A DNA stretch of 16,135 nucleotides from Minisyncoccota bacterium (GCA_018609785.1 JAHEOE010000087.1:1-16135), one strand, 5' to 3'. Positions 1-7,819 are shown, numbered from the stretch's first letter. Notes: generated from the sequence alone by a model not told the origin. Program-made: numbers and translations.

Positions 1-3
1 GAT

Positions 4-81
4 ATGGCAGTCCTCTGGAAATAGGAAACCGAATGGCTTCCGTAAAAACCTTCGGTTTTTAAGTGTCCGTTCAAGCTTCGA
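4..81 (+). repeat. Three-stem dispersed repeat, copy A1
   Basis: This 78-nt copy matches copy A2 (2941-3018) at 77 of 78 positions by eye. It starts with the GGCAGTCC box and has two stem-loops. The first stem is GGAAACC/GGCTTCC, with one A-C mismatch that A2 does not have. The second is AAAAACC/GGTTTTT. It ends in the conserved tail GTCCGTTCAAGCTTCGA. It may continue left of the window. No function is known to me. Confidence 0.8.
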
Positions 82-83
82 TA

Positions 84-120
84 AAGAGTGAGGTGTCCGC
101 AAGGACGGAGGAGTTTCGTC
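84..120 (+). repeat. REP-like palindromic repeat (5' hairpin missing)
   Basis: The core GAGGTGTCCGCAAGGACGGAG contains a GTCCgcaaGGAC hairpin followed by GAGGAGTTTCG. It matches the second half of the REP copies at 3094-3152 and 16067-16118. The usual first hairpin (CCTCTTT/AAAGAGG) is absent because copy A1 abuts it. Confidence 0.7.
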
Positions 121-122
121 AA

Positions 123-172
123 AACCTCCTTTCCCTAACGGGTATTTCCTCCTTTAAAAAGGAGGAAAACAC
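123..172 (-). repeat. REP-like palindromic repeat, inverted
   Basis: On the minus strand this reads as the near-perfect hairpin TTTCCTCC/GGAGGAAA, then a short CCCG/CGGG hairpin, then AAAGGAGG. It is the reverse complement of the copy at 14574-14623. With 84-120 it forms a head-to-head REP pair, as in BIME-type clusters. Confidence 0.75.
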
Positions 173-191
173 AGTCAGTAGATACGTAGAC

Positions 192-284
192 ACGGCAGTC
201 CTGTGAACCTGTGAAAAAGAGGCTTTCGATAGAAAGCCGTAAAAAACATGCCAGTGTTTTTTATGTGCCCGTTAAAACATCGAT
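192..284 (+). repeat. Three-stem dispersed repeat, copy B1, upstream of the prepilin gene
   Basis: It has the GGCAGTCC box, a perfect first stem GGCTTTC/GAAAGCC with loop GATA, a second stem AAAAAACA/TGTTTTTT, and a tail ending CGAT. The first stem differs from that of the A copies at several paired positions but still pairs. ACGG near the start can pair with CCCGTT near the end, closing a possible three-way junction. It ends 10 nt before the predicted -35 box of the prepilin promoter. Confidence 0.75.
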
Positions 285-293
285 TTGCCTACA

Positions 294-323
294 TTGATAA
301 AAAAACGATACAATTTATATTAT
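294..323 (+). promoter_or_regulatory. Predicted sigma-70 type promoter of the prepilin gene
   Basis: A -35 box TTGATA (294-299), an 18-nt spacer and a -10 box TATTAT (318-323) would start transcription near 330, leaving a leader of about 12 nt with no Shine-Dalgarno sequence. An alternative pair is TTGCCT (285-290) with TACAAT (309-314). Confidence 0.5.
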
Positions 324-342
324 ACAACATGTCTTATAATAC

Positions 343-2016
343 ATGAATATATTTCAACAAAAACAGAAAGGGTTTACGTTACTTGAGGTTTTGCTGGTTG
401 TAGCGGCAATCGGCGTTTTAGCATCAGTGGTTATTGTTGCTATTAATCCCCAGAAACAGTTGGGCAAAGCACGGGATGCCGAACGACAAAGTGAAATTTC
501 GACAATATATGATGCCATTCAGCAATATTCCATAGACAATGGAGGAGAATTTCCGTCGGATGTTGAAGATATGGATACAAATACATATACAGAAATATGT
601 GATACCGAAGCTTCGGGAGTTGATTCAACCACTTGTGATACCGAAGGATACATAGATCTGTCCAGCTTGGTTCCTACCTATGTTGCCAATATACCGAGAG
701 ATCCTCAAGCGAGCGACAGTGATGCAAAGACGGGGTATTTGATAGGCAAAAATTCAAAAGGGACACGTGTGACCATTAAATCTTCCCGGAATGAAGAATC
801 GTCTGAAGAAATTCGCAGTGGGAAAGATATAGCTACTGATTCCACTCCTGATAATTATGCATTTACAGATAAGAGTGGAGTGGAGACAGATACACAGATA
901 ACTTCAGACAGTGTTACGATAAGCGGCATTAATACAGATGCTACCGTTTCTATAACTGATTCGGGACATGACACCGGAGAATATCGTATAAACGGAGGAA
1001 CTTGGAAACAAACGAACGATAAGGTAAAAGATGGAGATACTATAGAACTTCGATTAACTTCGGCGTCGGATACCGGTACAACTCGAAGTGCGACGTTGGA
1101 TGTAGGTGGAGTGACAGATACATGGGATGTTACAACAGAATCTTCTGCCGATTATGTAGTTACCGGCCAGGAGGACAGTGCGGTAAGCCGGATCTATCCG
1201 AACGGATTACGTTCAAAATGGACGGAGAGCAATCATTCGGATGAGGTCAACAAGGTAGCGGTGGACAGCAGCGGGAATGTGTATACGGCATCGAGTGATG
1301 ACACGGTACGGAAGCTGGATTCGAGCGGAAATGAAGTATGGAGTTTCGGAGGCCATTCGAGGAATGTAACAGATGTAGCGGTGGACAGCAGTGGCAATGT
1401 CTATACGGCATCGATCGATAACACGGTGCGAAAGCTGGATTCGAGCGGAAGTGAAGTATGGAGTTTCGGAGGCCATTCGAGGTCGGTGTATGGAGTGGCG
1501 GTGGATAGTGATGGAAACGTCTACACGGCATCGAGCGATGATACGGTAAAGAAGTTGAACTCAAATGGAAACGAGGTGTGGACGTTCCGAGGGCATTCGA
1601 GTTTGGTTAACGATGTAGCGGTGGACAGCAGTGGCAATGTATACAGCGTATCGTGGGACGATACGGTACGCAAGATCGACAGTGAGGGAGACGAGATATG
1701 GAGTTTCACCGGACACTCAGATGATATTAACGGAGTAACAGTGGATGGCGGACAGAATATATATACGGCGTCGGATGATAACACCGTACGGAAGGTGGAC
1801 GCTACGGGAACGGAACAATGGAGCTTCACCGGACATTCGAATCCGGTTAACGATGTGGCGGTGGATGAAGCCGGTAACGTCTATACGGCTGCGGGAGATA
1901 GCTTTGATGGAACTGGAGACCCTCTAGTACGTAGGCTTGACGAAACGGGAAGTGAAGTATGGTCATTCACTAAACATACGGAAGGAGTAAATGGTATAGG
2001 AGTAAACAGTCAATAA
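343..2016 (+). CDS. Type IV prepilin-like protein with C-terminal seven-bladed beta-propeller
   Basis: The N-terminus is a class III (type IV prepilin) signal: a short basic leader, GFTLLEVLL with cleavage expected after Gly10, Glu15 as mature residue +5, and a hydrophobic helix to about residue 34. Residues 35-150 resemble a pilin or pseudopilin globular head. Residues about 185-268 look like a beta-sandwich (VTISGINT, YRINGGTW, TLDVGGVTDTW). From His298 a 40-residue motif of the form HSxxVNxVAVD..GNVYTAS..DTVRKLD..GxEVWSFxG repeats six times. A half unit follows at 545-557, and the matching strands lie at about 270-297, so the ends can complete a seventh blade (Velcro closure). It is probably exported and assembled at, or displayed from, the cell surface, where the propeller could bind a ligand. 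No other pilus genes are visible. The start is supported by the leader length, and there is no Shine-Dalgarno sequence. Propeller type (WD40-like or NHL/SBBP-like) is uncertain. Confidence 0.8.
   Translation: MNIFQQKQKGFTLLEVLLVVAAIGVLASVVIVAINPQKQLGKARDAERQSEISTIYDAIQQYSIDNGGEFPSDVEDMDTNTYTEICDTEASGVDSTTCDTEGYIDLSSLVPTYVANIPRDPQASDSDAKTGYLIGKNSKGTRVTIKSSRNEESSEEIRSGKDIATDSTPDNYAFTDKSGVETDTQITSDSVTISGINTDATVSITDSGHDTGEYRINGGTWKQTNDKVKDGDTIELRLTSASDTGTTRSATLDVGGVTDTWDVTTESSADYVVTGQEDSAVSRIYPNGLRSKWTESNHSDEVNKVAVDSSGNVYTASSDDTVRKLDSSGNEVWSFGGHSRNVTDVAVDSSGNVYTASIDNTVRKLDSSGSEVWSFGGHSRSVYGVAVDSDGNVYTASSDDTVKKLNSNGNEVWTFRGHSSLVNDVAVDSSGNVYSVSWDDTVRKIDSEGDEIWSFTGHSDDINGVTVDGGQNIYTASDDNTVRKVDATGTEQWSFTGHSNPVNDVAVDEAGNVYTAAGDSFDGTGDPLVRRLDETGSEVWSFTKHTEGVNGIGVNSQ
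1234..1974 (+). repeat. In-frame 120-bp tandem repeat encoding propeller blades
   Basis: Units begin at 1234, 1354, 1474, 1594, 1714 and 1834, exactly 120 bp (40 codons) apart. The sixth unit carries a 21-bp (7-codon) insertion near 1893-1915. The first three units are closest at the DNA level, which suggests recent duplication or gene conversion. Confidence 0.9.
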
Positions 2017-2032
2017 TACAATTATAAATGTA

Positions 2033-2635
2033 ATGTCATCTATGTCCCGGAAAAAGGTATTACTCATAAGCGGAAGTATAATAGGAGTATTAATTATTAT
2101 TGGGGGAAGTGTATGGGGAGGGGAAACTTTTTTCTCTTCTGATTCCACCTCTGAGGCTAATGTAGAGAACAATACAGTTGAGGAGAATGGTTGGCAAACA
2201 TACACTTCCTCTTCTGTGGGATTTCAAATTTCTCATCCGGTTGAAGCTGAAATATCCAAGCCGGATTCTAAGACAAGAAAGTTTCAGGTGGTGGACGGAG
2301 ATTCCAAATTTGTACTGATAGTCAAAGCGGATAAGAAAGCACAAAATTATACCTCTGTAACCAATTACGGACGAGCATTACAGAAAGAATCGGCACAAGA
2401 AATATCTCAAGAAGGAAGAATAGTTTCTTTTGAGAATATTCAAGGCTTTGAATACTTCGCTGATAGTAACGAAGAACAAATACGGGTGGACTATGCATTT
2501 TTACCGGAAAATACATCGCGAGGATATACCGTCTCCGTGGATATGTCTACGCCCGGAGCTTCTCTGAGTTCATCGATAAAGCAACGTTATAAAAATATAG
2601 CAGATCGAATGTTAAATACGCTTTCATTTCAATGA
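2033..2635 (+). CDS. Membrane-anchored protein of unknown function (PsbP-like fold possible)
   Basis: I do not recognise this family. An N-terminal basic stretch (SRKK) is followed by one transmembrane segment at about residues 6-28 and a roughly 170-residue soluble domain, expected outside the membrane. The start of that domain, WQTYTSSSVGFQISHP, resembles the opening strands of PsbP-like or lipoprotein-type domains ("..GFSIxYP..W"), which is only a suggestion. A second ATG at 2042, three codons in, is an equally plausible start; neither has a Shine-Dalgarno sequence. The gene follows the prepilin by 16 nt and is probably co-transcribed, so it may act with that surface protein. No lipobox cysteine is seen, so it is an anchored protein rather than a lipoprotein. 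Confidence 0.75.
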   Translation: MSSMSRKKVLLISGSIIGVLIIIGGSVWGGETFFSSDSTSEANVENNTVEENGWQTYTSSSVGFQISHPVEAEISKPDSKTRKFQVVDGDSKFVLIVKADKKAQNYTSVTNYGRALQKESAQEISQEGRIVSFENIQGFEYFADSNEEQIRVDYAFLPENTSRGYTVSVDMSTPGASLSSSIKQRYKNIADRMLNTLSFQ

Positions 2636-2735
2636 TTGATGTGCGTAAGTGAAGTTTAATTTGTGAAAAACATTGTGTATCTGCAGTTCTGCGGATTATA
2701 GGTTTGATGCACGGTCTTACATGTGTTCTTCGAGC

Positions 2736-2850
2736 ACGATACACGGTAGCGGGTAAGGTAGATATATGAGCCTTACGGATCGATATACAGTTGCGGATAC
2801 GGTGGATATACCGTAGGTATACAGTTGTTGATGGTAGATCGTAGTTCGTA
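2736..2850. repeat. Degenerate GATATACxGTxG-type short repeats
   Basis: Loosely repeated words such as GATATACAGTTG (2782-2793), GGATATACCGTAG (2804-2816) and GTATACAGTTG (2817-2827) lie in the gap after the gene ending at 2635. Two similar words occur at 14337-14359. No open reading frame or terminator is convincing in 2636-2870. Confidence 0.4.
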
Positions 2851-2876
2851 ACCCGTATTTCGGATGAAAAGCAAAA

Positions 2877-2903
2877 CAGGTTGTGTCCTCCTCTTTAAAA
2901 AGA
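2877..2903 (+). repeat. Truncated REP-like repeat
   Basis: The sequence CAGGTTGTGTCCTCCTCTTT followed by AAAAAGA is the first hairpin region of a REP, without the second half. Its first 20 bases are the exact reverse complement of 3133-3152. Confidence 0.65.
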
Positions 2904-2940
2904 TTGTAATATTCGTCCGAGCATTCTCTTAAACGTCGAC

Positions 2941-3018
2941 ATGGCAGTCCTCTGGAAATAGGAAGCCGAATGGCTTCCGTAAAAACCTTCGGTTTTTAAG
3001 TGTCCGTTCAAGCTTCGA
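2941..3018 (+). repeat. Three-stem dispersed repeat, copy A2
   Basis: It is nearly identical to copy A1. The first stem GGAAGCC/GGCTTCC pairs perfectly around loop GAAT. The second stem AAAAACC/GGTTTTT has a TTC loop. ATGG (2941-2944) can pair with CCGT (3004-3007). It lies inside the 20-bp inverted repeat 2877-2896/3133-3152. Confidence 0.8.
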
Positions 3019-3069
3019 GGGAAAGTGAGAATACATCAATATACAGCTCAAATTTCGAGGGAAAGTGAG
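3014..3069 (+). repeat. Short direct repeat of the A2 tail
   Basis: TTCGAGGGAAAGTGAG occurs at 3014-3029 and again at 3054-3069, 40 bp apart. The second is preceded by CTCAAA, which resembles the repeat-family tail. This looks like a local duplication or a remnant of another copy. Confidence 0.65.
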
Positions 3070-3093
3070 TTTTTGGTGATATGAGTAGTTTTT

Positions 3094-3152
3094 AACGAAA
3101 CTCCTCTGTTCTTACGGACACCTCCTCTTTAAAAAGAGGAGGACACAACCTG
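3094..3152 (-). repeat. REP-like palindromic repeat, full length
   Basis: On the minus strand it holds the hairpin CCTCCTCTTT/AAAGAGGAGG, then a GTCCGTAAGAAC hairpin-like segment, then GAGGAGTTTCGTT. It matches 16067-16118 and the half copies at 84-120 and 2877-2903. Confidence 0.75.
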
Positions 3153-3165
3153 TGGATACGTAGAT

Positions 3166-3249
3166 ACGACAGTCTTTTGAAAATAGGTGTTCTTCAGAAA
3201 GTCATAAAAAACACGCCCATGTTTTTTCAGTGTCCGTTCGAATTTCGAT
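3166..3249 (+). repeat. Three-stem dispersed repeat, copy B2, upstream of clpB
   Basis: It begins with GACAGTC, keeps AAAATAGG, and has a strong second stem AAAAAACA/TGTTTTTT with loop CGCCCA. Its tail is GTGTCCGTTCGAATTTCGAT. The first stem is degenerate, retaining only TTC/GAA. The preceding GGATACGTAGATACG is shared with B1. It ends 4 nt before the predicted clpB -35 box and 37 nt before the clpB start codon. Confidence 0.7.
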
Positions 3250-3252
3250 CTA

Positions 3253-3281
3253 TTGTACATTTCATACGATTTTGATAGGAT
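3253..3281 (+). promoter_or_regulatory. Predicted clpB promoter with extended -10
   Basis: A -35 box TTGTAC (3253-3258), a 17-nt spacer and a -10 box TAGGAT (3276-3281) preceded by TGA form an extended -10. The predicted transcription start falls on or next to the ATG at 3287, so the message may be leaderless. AGGA at 3277-3280 could instead be a weak ribosome site if transcription starts upstream. No CIRCE element is seen. Confidence 0.45.
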
Positions 3282-3286
3282 TATAA

Positions 3287-5902
3287 ATGGATACGAAACA
3301 AAATCATATGAACCCCGAACAATTTACCGAACAGGCGCTTCAAGCACTTCAAGACGCGCAGAAATACGCGAAAGACAAGCAAAGTCAAACAATCGAGGTG
3401 ATTCACTTTTTGGTTGCTTTGCTGTCCAATCAAAAAGGGGTCGCGGCTCAGCTTTTGCAGTATGCCAATACCAATTCTCAGGACGTGTTGCAACAGCTGG
3501 AACGGGAAGCGGACAGATTGCCCCAAATTCAGAGCGGAGACGCGGCCACGCATTTGGGAAGAGAAGCGCAACGCGGGGTGGAACGGGCGGAAAAGCTGAA
3601 AGATGAGTATGGAGACCAGTTTATTGGCGCTGACGTCCTGTTTCTCGCTATGTTGGAGCAATATTCCGGTCAGGCGGACCTGCCGTCTTCTCAAGAGTTA
3701 ACGCAAGCTATCTATAATATGCGAGGCAACCAAAACATCAATTCTCGGAGCGCGGAAGAAAACTTTGACGCGCTGAACACTTACGGAACCGATTTCACCA
3801 AGCGCGCCGAGGACGGTAAGATTGACCCCGTTATCGGACGAGACGAAGAGATCAGGCGTGTCATTCAGATTCTCTTACGACGAACCAAAAACAACCCTGT
3901 TCTTATTGGAGAACCGGGGGTCGGAAAAACGGCCGTGGCCGAAGGATTGGCGCTTCGGATTGTGAATGGTGATGTGCCGGAAGGTCTCAAGGACAAGCGT
4001 ATTATGTCCTTGGAGGTCAGTTCGTTGCTGGCCGGAGCCAAACATCGGGGAGAATTTGAAGAGCGGTTGCAGTCCATTATTAAGGAAGTGAGTGAGGCCG
4101 ACGGTAAAGTTCTCCTCTTTATTGACGAACTTCACACCATCGTCGGCGCCGGCAGCGCCGAAGGATCCGTGGATGCGGGGAATATGTTTAAACCCGCTTT
4201 GGCCCGCGGCGAACTGCACATGATCGGAGCGACCACGCTCAAAGAATATCGGGAAATTGAGAAAGACGCCGCGCTCGAGCGACGGTTTCAGCCGGTGATG
4301 GTGGATGAGCCCACCGCCGAAGAAACCATCAGCATTCTGCGGGGTATTAAGGAGCGGTATGAGCTTCATCACGGAGTGCGCATTTCGGACGCGGCCATTG
4401 TGGCAGCTGCGAATCTATCCATTCGGTATGTGACCGATCGGTATCTCCCCGATAAAGCAATTGATTTAGTTGATGAAGCGGCGGCTAAATTACTTATGCA
4501 GCTGGAGTCTTCTCCCGAACAGGTATATTACGCCGAACAACGGAAGATGCAGTTGGAGATCGAACAAGAAGCGCTCAAAAAGGAGGACAACGAAGAATCC
4601 CAACGCCGACTGGAAGAAGTGGAGCGTGAACTGAAAGAGGTGACCGATCAGAGTACCGAAGTGAAATCTCAATGGGAGAAAGAACGCAAGACGCTCCAAG
4701 AACTGCGGGATGCGCAATCCGAGCTTGATAACGTGCGCACTCAAATCGAGCAAGCCGAGCGAGAGTATGATCTCAATAAGGTGGCCGAGCTTCAGTACCA
4801 GAAACTTCCCGAAGTGCAATCGCGTTTGAAGGAGCTGGAACAACAATTGGAAGACGCCCAATTCGTGAAATTGGAGGTGAGCGAGGAACATATTGCCGAA
4901 GTGGTTTCTCGGTGGACGAATATTCCGGTCCAAAAACTTTTGGAAGGAGAAAAAGAACGTCTCCTTCGTTTGGAAGAAGAATTGCATCAGAATGTTATCG
5001 GACAGGATGAGGCGATTCAATCCGTGTCTAATGCCATTAGACGCGCGCGGAGTGGGCTCAAGGATCCGCAACGTCCGATCGGCAGTTTTATGTTCCTCGG
5101 GCCCACCGGGGTGGGAAAGACCGAGCTTGCCAAAACGTTGGCGCGTTTCATGTTTGATACGGAGGAGAACTTTATCAGGCTTGATATGTCCGAATATATG
5201 GAACGACATGCGGTGTCGCGACTGGTGGGCGCGCCGCCTGGCTATGTCGGATACGATGAGGGCGGACAACTCACCGAAAAGGTTCGGCGTCATCCGTACA
5301 GCGTAATTTTGCTTGACGAGATTGAGAAAGCGCACCAAGATGTTTTCAATACGCTCTTGCAAGTACTCGATGACGGACGCATGACCGACGGACAGGGCCG
5401 TACGGTTGACTTTCGTAACACAATCATTATCATGACCTCAAACCTCGGTTCCGAACATATCCTTGAAGAGAGCAAGAGCGGCGAATTTTCCGAGATCGAA
5501 CGGAAAGTCAAGGAAGAGGTGGCGGGTTTCTTTCGCCCTGAGTTTTTGAATCGGCTTGATGACATGATTGTCTTTACGGCTTTGAGTCAGGAACAGATTA
5601 AAGAAATTGTGGATATCCAACTTGGTGAGTTGCAGTCTCGACTCAGTGAGCAGCGGATTACGCTTGCGGTAACGGAAGGTCTGAAAGAACAACTGGCTCA
5701 GATCGGGTATGATCCGGTTATGGGAGCGCGGCCGTTGAAGCGATCGATAACCGAGCAGGTGGAGAATCCGCTTTCTATGCAACTTCTTTCGGGAGATATC
5801 CGGAGCGGACAGTATGTGGTGGCTGATTACAGTCAGGAGACAGGGGTGGATTTTGAAGTAAAAGATCTGTCTTCCGAGGAGTCATCTTTTGAAGAGACGT
5901 AA
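3287..5902 (+). CDS. clpB: ATP-dependent disaggregase ClpB (Hsp104 family)
   Basis: This cytosolic AAA+ hexamer threads aggregated proteins through its pore, normally with DnaK. At 871 residues it has the usual ClpB length. In order: an N-terminal Clp repeat domain (about 10-150); AAA-1 with Walker A GEPGVGKT (208-215) and Walker B ending Asp280-Glu281; a charged coiled-coil middle domain (about 405-530); and AAA-2 with Walker A GPTGVGKT (605-612), Walker B ending Asp677-Glu678 and a sensor-2 motif in GARPLKR. The long middle domain separates it from ClpA, and I see no ClpP-docking IGF-type loop. The start at 3287 sits behind a promoter; Met8 (3308) is an alternative that aligns better with some homologues. 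DnaK is not in this window. The acidic tail (SSEESSFEET) is unremarkable. Confidence 0.97.
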   Translation: MDTKQNHMNPEQFTEQALQALQDAQKYAKDKQSQTIEVIHFLVALLSNQKGVAAQLLQYANTNSQDVLQQLEREADRLPQIQSGDAATHLGREAQRGVERAEKLKDEYGDQFIGADVLFLAMLEQYSGQADLPSSQELTQAIYNMRGNQNINSRSAEENFDALNTYGTDFTKRAEDGKIDPVIGRDEEIRRVIQILLRRTKNNPVLIGEPGVGKTAVAEGLALRIVNGDVPEGLKDKRIMSLEVSSLLAGAKHRGEFEERLQSIIKEVSEADGKVLLFIDELHTIVGAGSAEGSVDAGNMFKPALARGELHMIGATTLKEYREIEKDAALERRFQPVMVDEPTAEETISILRGIKERYELHHGVRISDAAIVAAANLSIRYVTDRYLPDKAIDLVDEAAAKLLMQLESSPEQVYYAEQRKMQLEIEQEALKKEDNEESQRRLEEVERELKEVTDQSTEVKSQWEKERKTLQELRDAQSELDNVRTQIEQAEREYDLNKVAELQYQKLPEVQSRLKELEQQLEDAQFVKLEVSEEHIAEVVSRWTNIPVQKLLEGEKERLLRLEEELHQNVIGQDEAIQSVSNAIRRARSGLKDPQRPIGSFMFLGPTGVGKTELAKTLARFMFDTEENFIRLDMSEYMERHAVSRLVGAPPGYVGYDEGGQLTEKVRRHPYSVILLDEIEKAHQDVFNTLLQVLDDGRMTDGQGRTVDFRNTIIIMTSNLGSEHILEESKSGEFSEIERKVKEEVAGFFRPEFLNRLDDMIVFTALSQEQIKEIVDIQLGELQSRLSEQRITLAVTEGLKEQLAQIGYDPVMGARPLKRSITEQVENPLSMQLLSGDIRSGQYVVADYSQETGVDFEVKDLSSEESSFEET

Positions 5903-5915
5903 TATTTGAGCGGTC

Positions 5916-7310
5916 ATGGTACGAACTCTTACTATAGCATTTCTTTCGTTTTTTTTAGCAGTGGTTATTGTAGGAGGCGGGGCTTTCTTATGGGCGAATA
6001 ATACTGAATCCGAATCGTTGATGGATTCTTTGGATAAGTCCATTGCCTCTCTTCCGTTGGGAAAATCAACGCCGGAAGTTAAAGCTCGTAAAGATACGTT
6101 ACGAATTTTGGTTGCCGGTGTGGGCGGCAAAGGACATCCCGGTTCGTTTTTAACTGATACGTTAATTGTTGTGGAGATTGACAATACCAGTGAAGAAGTA
6201 AATTTGATTTCCATTCCTCGAGATCTGTTGGTGTATACTGATGATGGGTACTATCGCAAGATCAATTCCGTTTATACTACGGCGTATCAGGAGCATGAAA
6301 ATGAAGCTCGCGCCTTACGGAAACTGACCGGGGAAGTGGAAGAAATCACGGGAGTTGGTATAGATCATTACGCGCGGGTGGACTTTAATGGGTTTAAAGA
6401 ATTAGTTAATACTTTGGACGGAGTTACTGTTGAGGTGAAAGAAGATATTAACGATCCGTACTATCCGGACGGTAATTACGGGTATGATCCGTTCAAAATA
6501 GAGAAAGGCACACATACACTTGACGGAGAACGGGCACTTAAATATGCTCGTACGCGGTATACGTCTACTCAGGGAGATTTCGATCGGGCCAAGCGTCAGC
6601 AACAGGTGATTGATCAATTACGCAAAAAACTTTCCGATCTTAACCCGGTTTGGAATGCCGATAAAGTAGTTTCTCTGGCTCGTACCGCGAAAAGAAATTT
6701 AAAGACAGATATCTCGCTTCAAGGGTTTCAGAGACTGTACCGTGTCTATGATAATTTGTCGAATTATGAAACCAATTCGTTGGTGTTAGGTCGAGATCTT
6801 CCGCACAGTACGCTTAAGGAAGATGAACGTTCGTTTGGTGGTGAAGAAGGATATGTTTTAGTCCCTCGAGCCGGAGAACAGACATACTGGGAGATTCATG
6901 AAAAAATCAAACATATCGGGCGTAACAAAGCTTATGAGAATCGTAAGGAACAAGTAAAAGAAGAAAGCGCGCGTATTACCGTATATTCTTCGCTTTCCGA
7001 AACGGAAACCGAAAAGATGAAAGGTTTGTTACGTTCGTACGGGATGGATATAACAGTTAGACGTAAGGTACCGAGACAGTTTCAAGACGGAAAAAATCAC
7101 CTCTCGGTGATGGATACTGAGCAAATTCCGTATACACGTGGGTATCTTAAAGAGCGGTTTGGAATTTCACAGACTGTTTCCGAGAAAAATACAATCGGTC
7201 AAGAGTTGACCGCGCCGGAAAAGCGTCGTTTGAATACCACTAATGCTGTAGAGTCAGAAACCGAACAAGATATGGCGCTGTATCTGAATGATAATCCGTT
7301 TGACTCATGA
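5916..7310 (+). CDS. LytR-CpsA-Psr (LCP) family envelope protein with LytR_C domain
   Basis: LCP enzymes transfer undecaprenyl-linked glycopolymers to peptidoglycan outside the membrane. Residues 5-27 form the single N-terminal membrane anchor. The LCP domain spans about 60-240, with the family signatures TDTL (Asp81), SIPRDL (Arg102, Asp103), KINSVYTTA, HYARVDFNGF, and YARTRY followed by DFDRAKRQQQ (Arg212, Asp221, Asp223, Arg224). The arginine and aspartate residues that bind the polyprenyl pyrophosphate and metal therefore look intact. Residues about 352-415 resemble the LytR_C domain. The C-terminal 45 residues are unmatched. It begins 13 nt after clpB, has no clear Shine-Dalgarno sequence, and shares ATGA with the next gene, which implies translational coupling. 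The polymer it attaches cannot be told from sequence. Confidence 0.92.
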   Translation: MVRTLTIAFLSFFLAVVIVGGGAFLWANNTESESLMDSLDKSIASLPLGKSTPEVKARKDTLRILVAGVGGKGHPGSFLTDTLIVVEIDNTSEEVNLISIPRDLLVYTDDGYYRKINSVYTTAYQEHENEARALRKLTGEVEEITGVGIDHYARVDFNGFKELVNTLDGVTVEVKEDINDPYYPDGNYGYDPFKIEKGTHTLDGERALKYARTRYTSTQGDFDRAKRQQQVIDQLRKKLSDLNPVWNADKVVSLARTAKRNLKTDISLQGFQRLYRVYDNLSNYETNSLVLGRDLPHSTLKEDERSFGGEEGYVLVPRAGEQTYWEIHEKIKHIGRNKAYENRKEQVKEESARITVYSSLSETETEKMKGLLRSYGMDITVRRKVPRQFQDGKNHLSVMDTEQIPYTRGYLKERFGISQTVSEKNTIGQELTAPEKRRLNTTNAVESETEQDMALYLNDNPFDS

Positions 7311-7819
7311 ACCAATTGATTGTTGGAATTGGAAATCCGCAAGAAAAATATGTTGAGACGTACCATAACGTAGGGCGTTGGTGCGTGGATTCTCTTGCCG
7401 GTGGTGATACATTTGAGACGAAAAAAACAGCTAAGTGTGAAATGGTTGCTAAAGGAGAGGTTATCCTGGCTAAATCATTGATTCCCATGAATCTCTCCGG
7501 GCAGGCTGTGAAGCAGGCTATGGCTTACACGAATATCGGTCCGGAGGCGGTTACTGTTATTCATGATGATACTGATCTTGCTCTGGGAACCTATAAAGTA
7601 CAAACCGGACGCGGGAGCGGAGGGCATCATGGTGTGGATTCGGTCTTTCAACATTTGGGGACAAAAAACATTCGGCGTGTGCGTTTGGGGGTGCGTCCGG
7701 GACGATGGCAAACGAAAGAAGCGAATGATTTTGTTCTTAAAAAAGTTAAAGCGGAAGATAGAGAGATGATATATACAATGTTTGAAGAAGTGCGAGATAT
7801 ATTAGATATTCCGGAATAA
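7307..7819 (+). CDS. pth: Peptidyl-tRNA hydrolase
   Basis: Pth cleaves peptidyl-tRNA released from stalled ribosomes and recycles the tRNA in the cytosol. The family fold is recognisable from VGIGNP (Asn10), TYHNVG (catalytic His20), MNLSG (Asn62), IHDDTDL (Asp87) and GSGGHHGV (His107). The residue after His107 is His108, where E. coli Pth has Asn114; this asparagine helps bind substrate, so the change is notable although the catalytic histidine remains. At 170 residues it is slightly shorter than the usual 185-195. The start overlaps the LCP stop (ATGA), so it is co-translated. It ends 70 nt before parB. Confidence 0.95.
   Translation: MNQLIVGIGNPQEKYVETYHNVGRWCVDSLAGGDTFETKKTAKCEMVAKGEVILAKSLIPMNLSGQAVKQAMAYTNIGPEAVTVIHDDTDLALGTYKVQTGRGSGGHHGVDSVFQHLGTKNIRRVRLGVRPGRWQTKEANDFVLKKVKAEDREMIYTMFEEVRDILDIPE

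Noticed and set aside
192..284. Known riboswitch (fluoride, preQ1, guanidine, c-di-GMP) upstream of the prepilin gene
   Set aside because: None of the conserved cores of these classes could be matched, and the same element precedes unrelated genes.
1234..1974. Regular 120-bp repeats considered as CRISPR or satellite
   Set aside because: They are in frame, lack unique spacers of CRISPR size, and encode a propeller.
4490..5362. 290-codon minus-strand open frame within clpB
   Set aside because: It is fully antisense to an unmistakable ClpB and shows no family motif.
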